Shown here piece after piece: positions 16,858 through 25,959 of a stretch of DNA of 64,000 bases; within the stretch, counting starts at the first letter, position 1, and every line of letters begins with the position of its first letter. Below the pieces are notes generated by a model. The model was given only the letters and a program-made list of their open reading frames with translations. It had not been told where the DNA came from and ran no database searches. The DNA is from Planomicrobium sp. CPCC 101110 (lineage in GTDB: Bacteria > Bacillota > Bacilli > Bacillales_A > Planococcaceae), in contig NZ_VOHD01000003.1 in the NCBI RefSeq assembly GCF_007859395.1, positions 1,493,120 to 1,557,119 on the forward strand, given 5' to 3'. A program made the translations under genes and the position numbers.

Positions 16858-17877
16858 ATGGAAAAAGTTTCGATTTTTGGTGCGGGCAGCTGGGGAACGG
16901 CATTAGGATACGTCCTTGCCCAAAATAACCAGGATTTATTGATTTGGACCCACCGCCCGGAACAAGCGGAAGAAATCAATCAGCACACAAACAGCAAATA
17001 TTTAAAAAATGTCCGCTTGCCCGAAAACCTGGTTGCAACTTCTGACTTGCGGAAAGCTGTTGAGCATGCCGAAGTGCTGGTGTTGGCGGTTCCAACAAAA
17101 GCTATACGCGAAGTGTGCGCGAGCATACGGGAAACGCTTGATAAGAAAGTCTTGTTTGTCCATGTCTCAAAAGGCATCGAACCAGATTCCCTTAAACGGA
17201 TCAGTGAAATGATCAAGGAAGAGATTCCTGAGCAATGGATTGAAGACGTTGTGGTTTTATCTGGGCCCAGCCATGCGGAAGAAGTAGTGCAGGATCAGCC
17301 GACAACAGTAACAGCAGCTTGCGAAAATACCCGTTCCGCAGAACGGGTCCAAGACATGTTCATGAATCAGTATTTCCGGGTTTACACGAATACCGATGTG
17401 ATCGGGGTGGAACTCGGGGGAGCTTTGAAAAACATCATCGCATTGGCCGTAGGAATAACTTCTGGCCTCGGCTACGGGGATAACGCAAAAGCTGCTTTAA
17501 TGACCCGTGGGCTGGCGGAAATCGCCCGGCTTGGCGTCAAGATGGGGGCAACCCCGTTAACGTTCTCCGGCCTTACAGGCGTCGGAGATTTGATTGTGAC
17601 ATGTACAAGCGTCCATTCAAGAAATTGGCGGGCCGGCAATATGCTGGGCAAAGGCAAAACAATCGACGAAGTGCTGGATGAAATGGGCATGGTTGTTGAA
17701 GGGATCCGCACAACAAAAGCGGCCCATCAATTAGCTCATAAATTTGATGTTCCTATGCCGATTACAGATGCATTGTTCTCCGTTTTGTTTGATGGCGTCT
17801 CAACGGAAGAAGCGGTCAACAAGTTGATGGCCCGCAACAAGAAAAACGAAATGGAAGACTTGATTAACTTACTTTAA
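16858..17877 (+). CDS. gpsA: Glycerol-3-phosphate dehydrogenase [NAD(P)+]
   Basis: 339 residues. The dinucleotide-binding motif is FGAGSWGTALG (residues 6-16). Then come LSGPSHAEEV and GVELGGALKNIIALAVG, which includes the catalytic lysine, and TCTSVHSRN. It makes sn-glycerol 3-phosphate from dihydroxyacetone phosphate for phospholipid synthesis. ATG has AGAGGTGGTG. Co-transcribed with der and closed by a terminator. Confidence 0.95.
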   Translation: MEKVSIFGAGSWGTALGYVLAQNNQDLLIWTHRPEQAEEINQHTNSKYLKNVRLPENLVATSDLRKAVEHAEVLVLAVPTKAIREVCASIRETLDKKVLFVHVSKGIEPDSLKRISEMIKEEIPEQWIEDVVVLSGPSHAEEVVQDQPTTVTAACENTRSAERVQDMFMNQYFRVYTNTDVIGVELGGALKNIIALAVGITSGLGYGDNAKAALMTRGLAEIARLGVKMGATPLTFSGLTGVGDLIVTCTSVHSRNWRAGNMLGKGKTIDEVLDEMGMVVEGIRTTKAAHQLAHKFDVPMPITDALFSVLFDGVSTEEAVNKLMARNKKNEMEDLINLL

Positions 17878-17886
17878 TTGTCACAA

Positions 17887-17922
17887 AAGGAGGGGACGGG
17901 AGTCTGAGCCCCTTCTTTTTTT
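17887..17922 (+). terminator. Intrinsic terminator of der-gpsA
   Basis: AAGGAGGGG pairs with CCCCTTCTT (one G-T), 13-base loop, T run after it. Confidence 0.82.
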
Positions 17923-17923
17923 A

Positions 17924-17932
17924 TGCTATACT
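17924..17932 (+). promoter_or_regulatory. Candidate extended -10 promoter of yphE-yphF
   Basis: TGCTATACT follows immediately on the T run of the gpsA terminator and lies 32 bases before yphE. No convincing -35 box; the extended TG may compensate. Confidence 0.5.
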
Positions 17933-17964
17933 ATTGACTGAAACCGAAAGAAAGGCGGCCTATT

Positions 17965-18168
17965 ATGAGTTCTTTAGATAAAATGTGGGTATCGTTTGCC
18001 GGTATCGGCTTTTTGCTTCTTTCCATGGGATTGATCTATGTAAGCAGATACAAAATATCCAACGGCATTCTTAAATTCCTTGTAGCATTAATTGCATATA
18101 TCTTGCTGATTCTTGGATTCTTTATTACAGTGTTCACGGTATTTAGCGGCCCAACCGGCAGCGCGTGA
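17965..18168 (+). CDS. yphE: Small two-helix membrane protein, DUF2768 (YphE)
   Basis: 67 residues, with membrane segments at about 8-26 and 35-58 and a short basic loop between. ATG follows GAAAGGCGG. The function is unknown. The call rests on size, topology and position between gpsA and yphF, identical to B. subtilis. Confidence 0.8.
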   Translation: MSSLDKMWVSFAGIGFLLLSMGLIYVSRYKISNGILKFLVALIAYILLILGFFITVFTVFSGPTGSA

Positions 18169-18178
18169 GGTGGAAAAG

Positions 18179-18889
18179 ATGAAAAAAATAGCTAATATAT
18201 TTATTATGTTAACTTGTCTGGCGGTATTGTCAGGGTGCATGTATCCTGAAAGCGAACGGGCTGAAAACCAGACTCCTTATGAAGAGCAACTTATTTCTGT
18301 TCAAAATGCTGTAAACCAGTTCCGCGGGGCAAACGGCAACCTATTGCCGATTAAAACTCGGGATATGGATGTGGATCAGTACATCAAATATCCGATTGAT
18401 TTTTCCAAACTTGTGCCGGCGCATATGGCTGAAGTTCCGCCCAATGCCTTTGAAACGGGCGGCATTTTCCAATATGTGCTGATGGATGTCGAAGAAAATC
18501 CGACTGTCAAGCTGGTCGATTTGCGGATTGCGGAAGCGATTCGCTCGATTAACATTAGAAAAAGCGCAAATGCCGGCCAGGTGCCGATTTCCGAAATACT
18601 TGCAGAAAATGTATATAAATTCAATCATGAAGCGATGGGCATGAAAGAAGAGCCGACGGTAGTCAGCCCTTATAGCGGCAGGAATCTGCCGCTTGTCATT
18701 ACTGGGAAAGGCGATATTTATGTCGACTATTCGATGGACTTGTATACAGCGATCCAAGAACATGACGGTGAACTGAAAGAAGGCGAAGATATCCGTTTTT
18801 TATTGTATGAAAACAGCCCTGTCGTGCCGGCCTACTCTTTACCGTATACTATTAACAAAGACAATGAACCAGTTTTTAACAATAAATAA
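18179..18889 (+). CDS. yphF: Lipoprotein YphF family
   Basis: 236 residues from the ATG at 18179 (GAGGTGG upstream). The frame is open further upstream, but this start gives a proper lipoprotein signal: MKKIANIFIMLTCLAVLSGC, with the lipobox Cys at residue 20. The mature part has no membrane segment and no motif I recognise beyond family resemblance to YphF. Function unknown. In B. subtilis the next gene is spoIVA; here hbs follows directly. Confidence 0.8.
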   Translation: MKKIANIFIMLTCLAVLSGCMYPESERAENQTPYEEQLISVQNAVNQFRGANGNLLPIKTRDMDVDQYIKYPIDFSKLVPAHMAEVPPNAFETGGIFQYVLMDVEENPTVKLVDLRIAEAIRSINIRKSANAGQVPISEILAENVYKFNHEAMGMKEEPTVVSPYSGRNLPLVITGKGDIYVDYSMDLYTAIQEHDGELKEGEDIRFLLYENSPVVPAYSLPYTINKDNEPVFNNK

Positions 18890-18893
18890 CCCG

Positions 18894-18902
18894 TGATATA
18901 AT
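18894..18902 (+). promoter_or_regulatory. Candidate extended -10 promoter of hbs
   Basis: TGATATAAT lies about 160 bases before the hbs start, giving a long leader. A second possible -10 (TATGAT, 19002-19007) is closer to the gene. Neither has a strong -35 box. More than one promoter is known for hbs in B. subtilis. Confidence 0.45.
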
Positions 18903-19060
18903 GAGATTTTGATGTAAAAGATGAATTATAGGGTTATATTGGAAATAATCGGCCGTTTTATCGCTACAGCGCGGTATTAGTGGTTGCTATGCATTTTTCG
19001 TTATGATACTCTTTTTACAGGATTGATGGATTGCATCCCCTTTGAGAGGAGGTGAATAGC

Positions 19061-19333
19061 ATGAACAAGACAGAATTAGTGAACTCTGTTGCTGAAGCGG
19101 CTGAACTTTCTCGTAAAGACGCGGCTAAAGCAGTTGACGCTGCATTTGAAGCAATTCAAAATGCTTTAACTCAAGGTGACAAAGTCCAATTAATTGGATT
19201 TGGTAACTTTGAAGTTCGTGAGCGTGCAGCTCGCAAAGGACGCAACCCGCAAACTGGTGCTGAAATCGAAATCGCTGCAAGCAAAATCCCTGCATTTAAG
19301 CCAGGTAAAGCGCTTAAGGACGCAGTGAAATAA
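19061..19333 (+). CDS. hbs: HU family DNA-binding protein
   Basis: 90 residues, the standard HU length, from the ATG at 19061. The GAGGAGGTG site fits this ATG and would overlap the GTG at 19052. The HU signature is [21 protein letters not shown], with the DNA-contacting arm near residue 60. It coats and bends chromosomal DNA. It is a single-gene unit with a 170-base leader and a very strong terminator. Codon use looks optimised, consistent with high expression. Confidence 0.97.
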   Translation: MNKTELVNSVAEAAELSRKDAAKAVDAAFEAIQNALTQGDKVQLIGFGNFEVRERAARKGRNPQTGAEIEIAASKIPAFKPGKALKDAVK

Positions 19334-19350
19334 TCTTCAGTGATGTACAT

Positions 19351-19397
19351 AGAATGGCTTTTGCGAGACTAGTTCACGCAAAAGCCATTCTTTTTTT
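19351..19397 (+). terminator. Strong intrinsic terminator of hbs
   Basis: AGAATGGCTTTTGCG pairs perfectly with CGCAAAAGCCATTCT (15 pairs, 11-base loop), followed by a run of T. Confidence 0.93.
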
Positions 19398-19445
19398 GAG
19401 TGTCCGGTTTTGCCAATCCTAACGCCATATGCTACGATTCATGTG

Positions 19446-19510
19446 AGAAAAGCGCAAGTGCGTCCGAATAGAGCCGATCGCCGGGTCTTGGAACAGAAAA
19501 GCGCAGGTGC
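19446..19510. repeat. Two direct copies of the 16-base end motif of the palindromic repeat
   Basis: AGAAAAGCGCAAGTGC (19446-19461) and AGAAAAGCGCAGGTGC (19495-19510) are direct repeats 49 bases apart. They match the end motifs of the element at 11711-11856. The interval between is short and poorly palindromic, so this looks like a decayed or shortened copy. The rest of the 19398-19610 gap shows no gene. Confidence 0.7.
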
Positions 19511-19610
19511 CGATACAATCTCTACATGCGCATAAACATAAACTTAGCGGTAAAAGATACCAAAGAATTTCACAAATATAAAGGATATGTTTTCAACAGG
19601 AGGAAACAGA

Positions 19611-20195
19611 GTGATTGATATGGAGTTGCAAAACGTAGATTTGAATAAAATTGAAAAAGCAGTGGCTATGATTTTGGAAGCAGTAGGAGAAGATGTTGAG
19701 AGAGAGGGCATACGGGATACGCCGAAACGGGTAGCGAAAATGTATGCGGAAGTTTTCTCCGGATTGCATGAAGACCCGAAGGAATTCTTTAAAACCGTTT
19801 TTCATGAGGGCCATGAAGAATTGGTGCTCGTAAAAGATATACCATTCTATTCGATGTGCGAACATCACTTGGTGCCGTTTTTCGGAAAAGCTCATGTTGC
19901 GTATATTCCGCGGGATGGGGTTGTGACAGGATTGAGCAAACTGGCGCGTGCTGTCGAAACAGTTGCAAAGCGTCCGCAGCTTCAAGAGCGCATCACTTCG
20001 ACAATTGCCGATTCACTGGTGGATACATTGAATCCGCATGGCGTTTTTGTCATGGTGGAAGCCGAACATTTGTGCATGACGATGAGGGGCATCAAAAAAC
20101 CTGGAGCTAAAACAGTGACTGCTGTTTCAAGGGGAGTCTTTGAAGAAGACGCTATCAAACGTTCTGAAATCATTTCTTATATAAAGATGGGCTAA
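19611..20195 (+). CDS. folE: GTP cyclohydrolase I (FolE/MtrA)
   Basis: 194 residues from GTG at 19611, six bases after AGGAGGA; an ATG at 19620 is 15 bases away, and the frame is also open upstream. Signatures are [10 protein letters not shown], the zinc motif [20 protein letters not shown] and EHLCMTMRG with the third zinc Cys. It converts GTP to dihydroneopterin triphosphate, the first step to folate. It pairs with mtrB, 24 bases downstream, as in the B. subtilis mtrAB operon. Confidence 0.95.
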   Translation: MIDMELQNVDLNKIEKAVAMILEAVGEDVEREGIRDTPKRVAKMYAEVFSGLHEDPKEFFKTVFHEGHEELVLVKDIPFYSMCEHHLVPFFGKAHVAYIPRDGVVTGLSKLARAVETVAKRPQLQERITSTIADSLVDTLNPHGVFVMVEAEHLCMTMRGIKKPGAKTVTAVSRGVFEEDAIKRSEIISYIKMG

Positions 20196-20219
20196 ACTAT
20201 TAAAAGCAGGTGATATGTA

Positions 20220-20441
20220 ATGGCACAAACCGAATATATCATTATCCGCGCGCAAGAAGATGGAGTTAATGTCATCGGATTGACGCGGGGCAATGACACG
20301 AAATTCCACCATACTGAGAAGCTGGACAAAGGCGAAGTGATGATCGCCCAATTTACAGAACACACTTCCGCCATGAAAATCCGCGGAAAAGCGGAAGTGC
20401 ATTCCGCATATGGCATTATAGAAAGCGAATCGAAAAAATAG
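20220..20441 (+). CDS. mtrB: Tryptophan RNA-binding attenuation protein TRAP (MtrB)
   Basis: 73 residues, the usual TRAP monomer length. The family signature is clear: [20 protein letters not shown] at the N-terminus, then [20 protein letters not shown] and [18 protein letters not shown] forms an 11-mer ring that, with tryptophan bound, binds GAG/UAG repeats in trp leader RNAs. The trp operon that neighbours this region in B. subtilis is not in the window, so its targets must be elsewhere. ATG with AAAGCAGGTGA. Confidence 0.94.
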   Translation: MAQTEYIIIRAQEDGVNVIGLTRGNDTKFHHTEKLDKGEVMIAQFTEHTSAMKIRGKAEVHSAYGIIESESKK

Positions 20442-20518
20442 GCTATATTGCATGAAGGGAATGTATAGCCTGTGATATACTGAAGTGGTATGTCGAAATC
20501 ATGAATGGAGCAAGCAGT

Positions 20519-21295
20519 ATGAATCTACAGCAAATACAGTCTAAAATAACTTCCATGGAAATCGACGTCCTGAAAGCAGTGCAGCAACGGACGCTCGAAA
20601 AATACACAGCAGGTCCTTCTGTTGAACAGGCGCGGTTGTTTTTTTTGCTATTGCCTTTTTTTGATGGCAAACAATGGTCAGGCAAAATTGAAGCTTCTGC
20701 GAAAACAGTGTCGATCGTTTATGCTGCGTTACATGCCCATGATCAAGTCAAAGAAGATGCTCCTGTAACAAAAAAACAGCAATTGACGGTATTAGCAGGC
20801 GATTTCTATAGCGGGATTTATTATCATATGCTGACCAATCTGAAAAACATTCCGCTCATCCAGAGAATAGCGACCGCAATTGTGCAAGTCAGCGAAAGAA
20901 AAGCTTCTTTCTATGAAGAGGCGGTCCGTTCCATTGTGGACATAGACGAGACTGTCGAAGTTATCGAAACAGAGCTATTGACCGCTTTTTACGATTTTTA
21001 CGGCTATGATGAATACACGCCTCTAGCTAAATTGACATTGAATTATCTTCGATATGCAGAGGAGTTGGAATGTCTGCAGCGGGATGGCCAGACGCATGTA
21101 TTGAGACTGTTGAAACAGTCATTGCGGCATGAGTTGCATACCGAAAACTGGCTGCTTGAAAAGTTGGACCATTTGCACAGCCAAATCGTAAAGTGTGTTA
21201 ATGGCTATGCGTTTGACTATGAACTAAAACACTTTGTGCTCCATCAAATAACCCCGCACCAGCATAGAGCTGAGCAGCTAACCCGAGAAGGATGA
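20519..21295 (+). CDS. hepS: Heptaprenyl diphosphate synthase component I (HepS)
   Basis: 258 residues from the ATG at 20519, about nine bases after TGGAG; the ATG at 20501 lacks a site. It is the small, non-catalytic subunit that partners HepT in making the C35 menaquinone side chain. The sequence is weakly conserved; [21 protein letters not shown] resembles the family core. Position before menG and hepT supports the call. Its stop overlaps the menG start (ATGA). Confidence 0.85.
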   Translation: MNLQQIQSKITSMEIDVLKAVQQRTLEKYTAGPSVEQARLFFLLLPFFDGKQWSGKIEASAKTVSIVYAALHAHDQVKEDAPVTKKQQLTVLAGDFYSGIYYHMLTNLKNIPLIQRIATAIVQVSERKASFYEEAVRSIVDIDETVEVIETELLTAFYDFYGYDEYTPLAKLTLNYLRYAEELECLQRDGQTHVLRLLKQSLRHELHTENWLLEKLDHLHSQIVKCVNGYAFDYELKHFVLHQITPHQHRAEQLTREG

Positions 21296-22005
21296 CTAAA
21301 ATGCAAAAAACGAAAGAACAGCGAGTCCATGAGGTTTTTGAAAAAATATCTGACAATTATGACCAGATGAATTCTGTCATCAGTTTTCAGCAACATAGCA
21401 AATGGCGCCGTGACACGATGCAGAAAATGCAAGTTTCTCCTGGCGCTTCCGTCATAGACGTTTGTTGTGGAACAGCTGATTGGACAATAGCACTGGCGAA
21501 AGCCACAGGTGAGTCTGGAAAAGTTGTCGGCCTGGATTTCAGCCAAAACATGCTTAATGTTGGAATTGAAAAAACGAAGGATTTGCCTCAAGTTCAGTTG
21601 ATCCAAGGCAATGCGATGAGTTTGCCTTTTCCAGACAACTCCTTTGACTTTGCAACAATAGGTTTCGGCCTCCGGAATGTGCCTGATTACCGTCATGTGC
21701 TATCAGAAATGCACCGTGTGTTAAAGCCGGGAGGAATGATTGCTTGTTTAGAAACTTCTCAGCCTGAAAGTTTGCTGTTCAAGCCTTTTTTCCGTTTATA
21801 TTTCCGTTTCATCATGCCGGTTTTCGGCAAATTGTTTGCTAAAAGCTATAAGGAATATTCGTGGCTTCAAGAATCGGCGAAAAGTTTCCCGGGAATGAAG
21901 CAGCTAGCTAAATTGTTTACTCAAGTCGGTTTTGTGCAAGTAAAATACAAACCTTATACTGGAGGAGCCGCCGCGCTTCATTTGGGTATTAAAAAAGTAA
22001 AATAG
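21292..22005 (+). CDS. menG: Demethylmenaquinone methyltransferase
   Basis: 237 residues, starting at the ATG that overlaps the hepS stop; a second ATG lies at 21301. The SAM-binding motif I is [15 protein letters not shown] (about 54-68), with the UbiE/MenG signatures [31 protein letters not shown] and [12 protein letters not shown]. It performs the last methylation of menaquinone. It lies between the two subunits of the side-chain synthase. Confidence 0.95.
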   Translation: MTKMQKTKEQRVHEVFEKISDNYDQMNSVISFQQHSKWRRDTMQKMQVSPGASVIDVCCGTADWTIALAKATGESGKVVGLDFSQNMLNVGIEKTKDLPQVQLIQGNAMSLPFPDNSFDFATIGFGLRNVPDYRHVLSEMHRVLKPGGMIACLETSQPESLLFKPFFRLYFRFIMPVFGKLFAKSYKEYSWLQESAKSFPGMKQLAKLFTQVGFVQVKYKPYTGGAAALHLGIKKVK

Positions 22006-22023
22006 CGGGAGAAGGTTTTTTTA

Positions 22024-22998
22024 GTGGAAAAGATGAAGTTGAAATTGCTCTATTCCGACCTTAAACCGGAGTTAGATATGATTGAAAAAGAACTAGAACA
22101 GGCAGTGGATTCCAATTCTCACCTATTAACTGAAGCTTCTCTTCATTTGCTGCAGGCCGGAGGGAAACGAATCCGACCTGTTTTTGTTTTGCTTGCCGGA
22201 AAGTTTGGGAATTACAACATTGATATCATGAAGCAAGTGGCGGTTCCGCTTGAGTTGATCCATATGGCTTCTTTAGTTCACGACGACGTCATAGACGACT
22301 CGGAGATGAGGAGAGGCCAGCCGACTGTCAAAGCACAGTGGAACAATAGTGTGGCGATGTACACGGGAGATTTTATCCTGGCGCGCGCCCTGGAGTATAT
22401 TACGGAAGTGGACACTCCGAACATCCATGAGATTTTATCGAAAACGATGATTGAAGTGTGCAGGGGAGAAATCATTCAGATCGAAGACAAATACAAGCTG
22501 GATCAGAACATGCGGGATTATTTGCGCCGCATCAAGCGCAAAACGGCATTGCTGATTTCTTCCAGCTGTGAACTCGGCGCCCTGGTGTCGGGAACTGATG
22601 AAAAAACGGCGGCTCATTTGCGCCGCTTTGGTTATTTTATCGGGATGTCTTTCCAAATAATCGACGATATTTTGGATTTCACTTCGACTGATGAAGAATT
22701 AGGAAAGCCTGCAGGCAGCGATTTTATCCAAGGGAACATTACCTTGCCGGTTCTGTTTGCCCGCAAAGACAAGGAAATCTACCGGCTCCTCAAAGAAAGC
22801 CTGTATAAGGATCTGACAGATGACGAGCGGATGCATATCGTTAAGCAAGTCCGGAACAGTCCGGCCATCAAAGAATCCAAAGCGATAAGTGAAAGGTATT
22901 TGAACAAAGCCTTGAAAGAATTGGCCTATCTGCCGAAAAGTACAGCTAACAAAACAATGCGCAATATCGCGTTTTTTATCGGGAAAAGAAAGTTTTAA
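22024..22998 (+). CDS. hepT: Heptaprenyl diphosphate synthase component II (HepT)
   Basis: 324 residues, GTG start with GCGGGAGAAGG. This is the catalytic trans-prenyltransferase: GGKRIRP, the first aspartate-rich motif VHDDVIDDSEMRRG, and the second, IIDDILDF. It extends farnesyl diphosphate with IPP, magnesium-dependent, to heptaprenyl diphosphate when paired with HepS. The hepS-menG-hepT order is that of the B. subtilis gerC locus. Confidence 0.94.
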   Translation: MEKMKLKLLYSDLKPELDMIEKELEQAVDSNSHLLTEASLHLLQAGGKRIRPVFVLLAGKFGNYNIDIMKQVAVPLELIHMASLVHDDVIDDSEMRRGQPTVKAQWNNSVAMYTGDFILARALEYITEVDTPNIHEILSKTMIEVCRGEIIQIEDKYKLDQNMRDYLRRIKRKTALLISSSCELGALVSGTDEKTAAHLRRFGYFIGMSFQIIDDILDFTSTDEELGKPAGSDFIQGNITLPVLFARKDKEIYRLLKESLYKDLTDDERMHIVKQVRNSPAIKESKAISERYLNKALKELAYLPKSTANKTMRNIAFFIGKRKF

Positions 22999-23083
22999 CT
23001 GGGCAGTTGACAAATAGTGTCACAATGTTAGTATTTTTTAGGGTGGGCAAATTGCCCGAGTTCTAATTAGAGGAGTGTTTATA

Positions 23084-23530
23084 ATGGAAAAAACTTTTTT
23101 AATGGTTAAACCGGATGGCGTTCAACGCAATGTAATCGGTGAAATTGTCGCTCGTTTCGAGAAAAAAGGCTATCACTTGGTAGGCGCTAAATTGATGCAG
23201 ATCCCTACTGAATTGGCTGAAGAGCATTACGGCGAGCACAAAGAGCGTCCTTTCTTCGGCGAATTGGTAAGCTTCATCACTTCAGGTCCTGTATTCGCAA
23301 TGGTATGGGAAGGCGAAAATGTTATTTTGACTGCGCGTCAAATGATGGGCGCTACAAACCCTAAAGATGCAGCTCCTGGAACAATCCGCGGTGACTTCGC
23401 AGTTACTGTCGGCAAAAACATGATCCACGGTTCTGATTCGGCTGAAAGCGCTGAGCGCGAAATCGGCTTGTTCTTCAAAGAAGAAGAATTGGTATCTTAT
23501 GAAAAAACAATCAACAGCTGGGTAAACTGA
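23084..23530 (+). CDS. ndk: Nucleoside diphosphate kinase
   Basis: 148 residues from ATG at 23084, eight bases after AGAGGAG. The active-site histidine is in [16 protein letters not shown] (about residue 115), and the N-terminal [16 protein letters not shown] is typical. It balances nucleoside triphosphate pools by phosphate transfer through the histidine. It is monocistronic here, with a strong terminator. In B. subtilis cheR follows; here there is none. Confidence 0.97.
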   Translation: MEKTFLMVKPDGVQRNVIGEIVARFEKKGYHLVGAKLMQIPTELAEEHYGEHKERPFFGELVSFITSGPVFAMVWEGENVILTARQMMGATNPKDAAPGTIRGDFAVTVGKNMIHGSDSAESAEREIGLFFKEEELVSYEKTINSWVN

Positions 23531-23540
23531 TCCAGATTGA

Positions 23541-23565
23541 AAAGGCAGCCTCGCTGCCTTTTTTA
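23541..23565 (+). terminator. Intrinsic terminator of ndk
   Basis: AAAGGCAGC, loop CTC, GCTGCCTTT with T run. Nine perfect pairs. Confidence 0.9.
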
Positions 23566-23593
23566 TTTTGAAAAAAATACATTTCCTCTGCAC

Positions 23594-23625
23594 TATCCAA
23601 CATAATTGTTTGGATAGTTTTGTTT
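23594..23625 (+). terminator. Second hairpin with T run between ndk and aroC
   Basis: CTATCCAACA and TGTTTGGATAG pair with one bulged base around a 4-base loop, followed by TTTTGTTTT. It could be a backup terminator or an attenuator-like element. A candidate extended -10 (TGTTATAGT, 23664-23672) lies downstream, so it is probably outside the aro transcript. Confidence 0.55.
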
Positions 23626-23713
23626 TATCTGTTTTTTTAATATAGAATTGGTCAAATAGGATATGTTATAGTGGTCTATAAATACTTTAGCACGTTGAAG
23701 GGAGAAAGTGTAC

Positions 23714-24886
23714 ATGCGTTATTTAACAGCAGGAGAGTCTCATGGACCGCAATTGACAGCAATCATTGAAGGGTTGCCGGCATTGATGCCGCTAACAGCC
23801 GAAATGATCAATAAAGAATTGAAGAGGCGTCAAGGAGGGCATGGGCGCGGCAGAAGAATGCAGATTGAGAAGGATACAGTCGATATCGTATCAGGCGTAC
23901 GGCATGGCAAAACTCTCGGTTCGCCGGTTGCTTTAGTCGTGAAGAATGATGACTGGAAACATTGGACCAACATTATGGGAATCGAAGAGATTAACGAGAC
24001 GGATGAAGTGAAACGCCAAATATCCCGTCCTCGTCCTGGGCATGCTGATTTGAATGGCGGCATCAAATATGGCCACAGAGATTTGCGGAATGTTCTTGAA
24101 CGTTCTTCTGCCCGGGAAACGACAGTGCGCGTAGCTGTCGGAGCAGTTGCGAAACAGCTGCTCGCTGAACTCGGCATCAACATTGTTTCCCACGTTACTG
24201 AAATTGGCGGCATCAAAGTCAATCCGGAGAGTTATCTTGGGAAATCGGCAAATGAGATCCGGGAGATTGTTGAAAACGATGCGGTTTATTGTGCAGATCC
24301 TTCCGTGACGAAGAAAATGACCGATTTGATTGATGAAACGAAAAAGAACGGAGACTCCATCGGTGGTACAGTCGAAGTGATTGTAGAAGGCATGCCGCCT
24401 GGAATCGGAAGCTATGTCCACTATGACCGCAAGCTGGATGCGAAAATAGCTGGAGCCATTATGAGCATCAACGCGTTCAAAGGCGTGGAATTCGGAATCG
24501 GCTTTGAAATGGCAAGAAGGCCGGGAAGTGAAGTCCATGATGAAATATTATGGGACAGTGGTAATGGCTACACCCGAAAAACAAACAATCTGGGCGGTTT
24601 TGAAGGCGGCATGACAACAGGCATGCCAATTGTTGTAAGAGGCGTCATGAAGCCGATACCGACGCTTTACAAGCCGCTGCAGAGTGTGGATATCGAAACG
24701 AAAGAGCCATTCCAAGCAAGCATTGAACGGTCAGACAGCTGTGCTGTTCCGGCTGCTTCCATCGTTGCTGAACATGTTGTGGCCTGGGAAGTGGCAAATG
24801 CCTTGATGGAGCAATTTGATGCGGATCAGCTGCCTCGCCTGAAAGAAAATTTGCAGAACTACTTACAGTATTCAAAGGGGTTTTGA
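23714..24886 (+). CDS. aroC: Chorismate synthase (AroF in B. subtilis)
   Basis: 390 residues from ATG at 23714, with GGAGAAAG upstream; a GTG at 23708 overlaps that site. Signatures are [10 protein letters not shown] at the N-terminus, the [11 protein letters not shown] loop, GGIKYGHRD, and [11 protein letters not shown] near the C-terminus. It is FMN-dependent and converts EPSP to chorismate. It leads the aro cluster; aroB starts three bases after its stop. Confidence 0.96.
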   Translation: MRYLTAGESHGPQLTAIIEGLPALMPLTAEMINKELKRRQGGHGRGRRMQIEKDTVDIVSGVRHGKTLGSPVALVVKNDDWKHWTNIMGIEEINETDEVKRQISRPRPGHADLNGGIKYGHRDLRNVLERSSARETTVRVAVGAVAKQLLAELGINIVSHVTEIGGIKVNPESYLGKSANEIREIVENDAVYCADPSVTKKMTDLIDETKKNGDSIGGTVEVIVEGMPPGIGSYVHYDRKLDAKIAGAIMSINAFKGVEFGIGFEMARRPGSEVHDEILWDSGNGYTRKTNNLGGFEGGMTTGMPIVVRGVMKPIPTLYKPLQSVDIETKEPFQASIERSDSCAVPAASIVAEHVVAWEVANALMEQFDADQLPRLKENLQNYLQYSKGF

Positions 24887-24888
24887 AT

Positions 24889-25959
24889 ATGAAGCTACTT
24901 CGCGTCGAAGCCGACCAGCCTTATAATGTACATATCGGACATGAGGTTTTCAGTTTGTTCAAGGAAGACTATCGCGGGCTATTGGATGCTGCTGACCGGA
25001 TCGTGGTAGTGGCTGACGCCCAAGTGGCCAGACTGCACATGGAGTATCTGCTCCGGTATCTGCAGGAATATGATGTGAGCATATTGACGGTTCCTTCAGG
25101 GGAACAGGCGAAATCAGTGGAAACGTTCATGGATTGCCATACTTTCCTGCTCAAAGAAGGCTGTTCACGCAAGTCGCTGTTGCTGGCATTCGGAGGCGGA
25201 GCCGTGGGAGATGTGGCCGGATTTGTCGCCTCTACATTTATGCGCGGCATTCCGTATATCCAAATTCCGACGACCATCCTTGCCCACGACAGTGCAGTGG
25301 GCGGTAAAACCGCTATCAACCATGCGCTTGGGAAAAACATGATCGGCACATTTTATCAGCCCAAAGCTGTTCTTTACGACATCCAGCTGCTGCGGACCCT
25401 GCCAGCTCATGAAATCCGCTCCGGAATGGCCGAAGTGATCAAGCACGCGTTTATTTCCAACGAGGATTGGCTCCTAGAATTGCTTGAAATAACGGACTTC
25501 AGCTCGCTGTCAGATGAAGAAATCGCTGCTCATCTTGAAAAAGGGATTGCGGTTAAAGCGGCAATTGTTGAAGAAGACGAATTTGAGGGCGGCGTGAGAA
25601 AGTATCTGAATTTCGGGCACACCCTTGCCCATGCGCTGGAAGGCCATTTCGGTTATGGGAAACTTACGCACGGCGAAGCTGTGGCGCTGGGCATGGCTTA
25701 CGCTTTGCGCTTATCAAACCATCCGCAATTGGATCCATTTCTTGTATGGTGCAGAAAAAACGGATATCCTCTGCAAAAATTGAACGAAGTGGCGTTTGAG
25801 GAAATACTGCCTTTTATGAAAAAAGATAAAAAATCCTCAAAAGGGTCACTCAGCTTCGTGCTTCTGGAAAAAACCGGCGCGCCGTTTCTTGAGGCAATTG
25901 ATGAAAACCGGGCCGAAAAGGTATATTTAGAACTTTGTGCAATGATTGGAGGAGTTTAA
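24889..25959 (+). CDS. aroB: 3-dehydroquinate synthase
   Basis: 356 residues from the ATG at 24889, eight bases after AAAGGGG; a TTG at 24883 is too close to that site. The NAD-binding GGGAVGDVAGF is at about 104-114; IPTTILAHDSAVGGKTAINH and FGHTLAHALEG carry the substrate and zinc ligands. It makes 3-dehydroquinate from DAHP, the second shikimate step. aroH follows with no gap. Confidence 0.95.
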   Translation: MKLLRVEADQPYNVHIGHEVFSLFKEDYRGLLDAADRIVVVADAQVARLHMEYLLRYLQEYDVSILTVPSGEQAKSVETFMDCHTFLLKEGCSRKSLLLAFGGGAVGDVAGFVASTFMRGIPYIQIPTTILAHDSAVGGKTAINHALGKNMIGTFYQPKAVLYDIQLLRTLPAHEIRSGMAEVIKHAFISNEDWLLELLEITDFSSLSDEEIAAHLEKGIAVKAAIVEEDEFEGGVRKYLNFGHTLAHALEGHFGYGKLTHGEAVALGMAYALRLSNHPQLDPFLVWCRKNGYPLQKLNEVAFEEILPFMKKDKKSSKGSLSFVLLEKTGAPFLEAIDENRAEKVYLELCAMIGGV

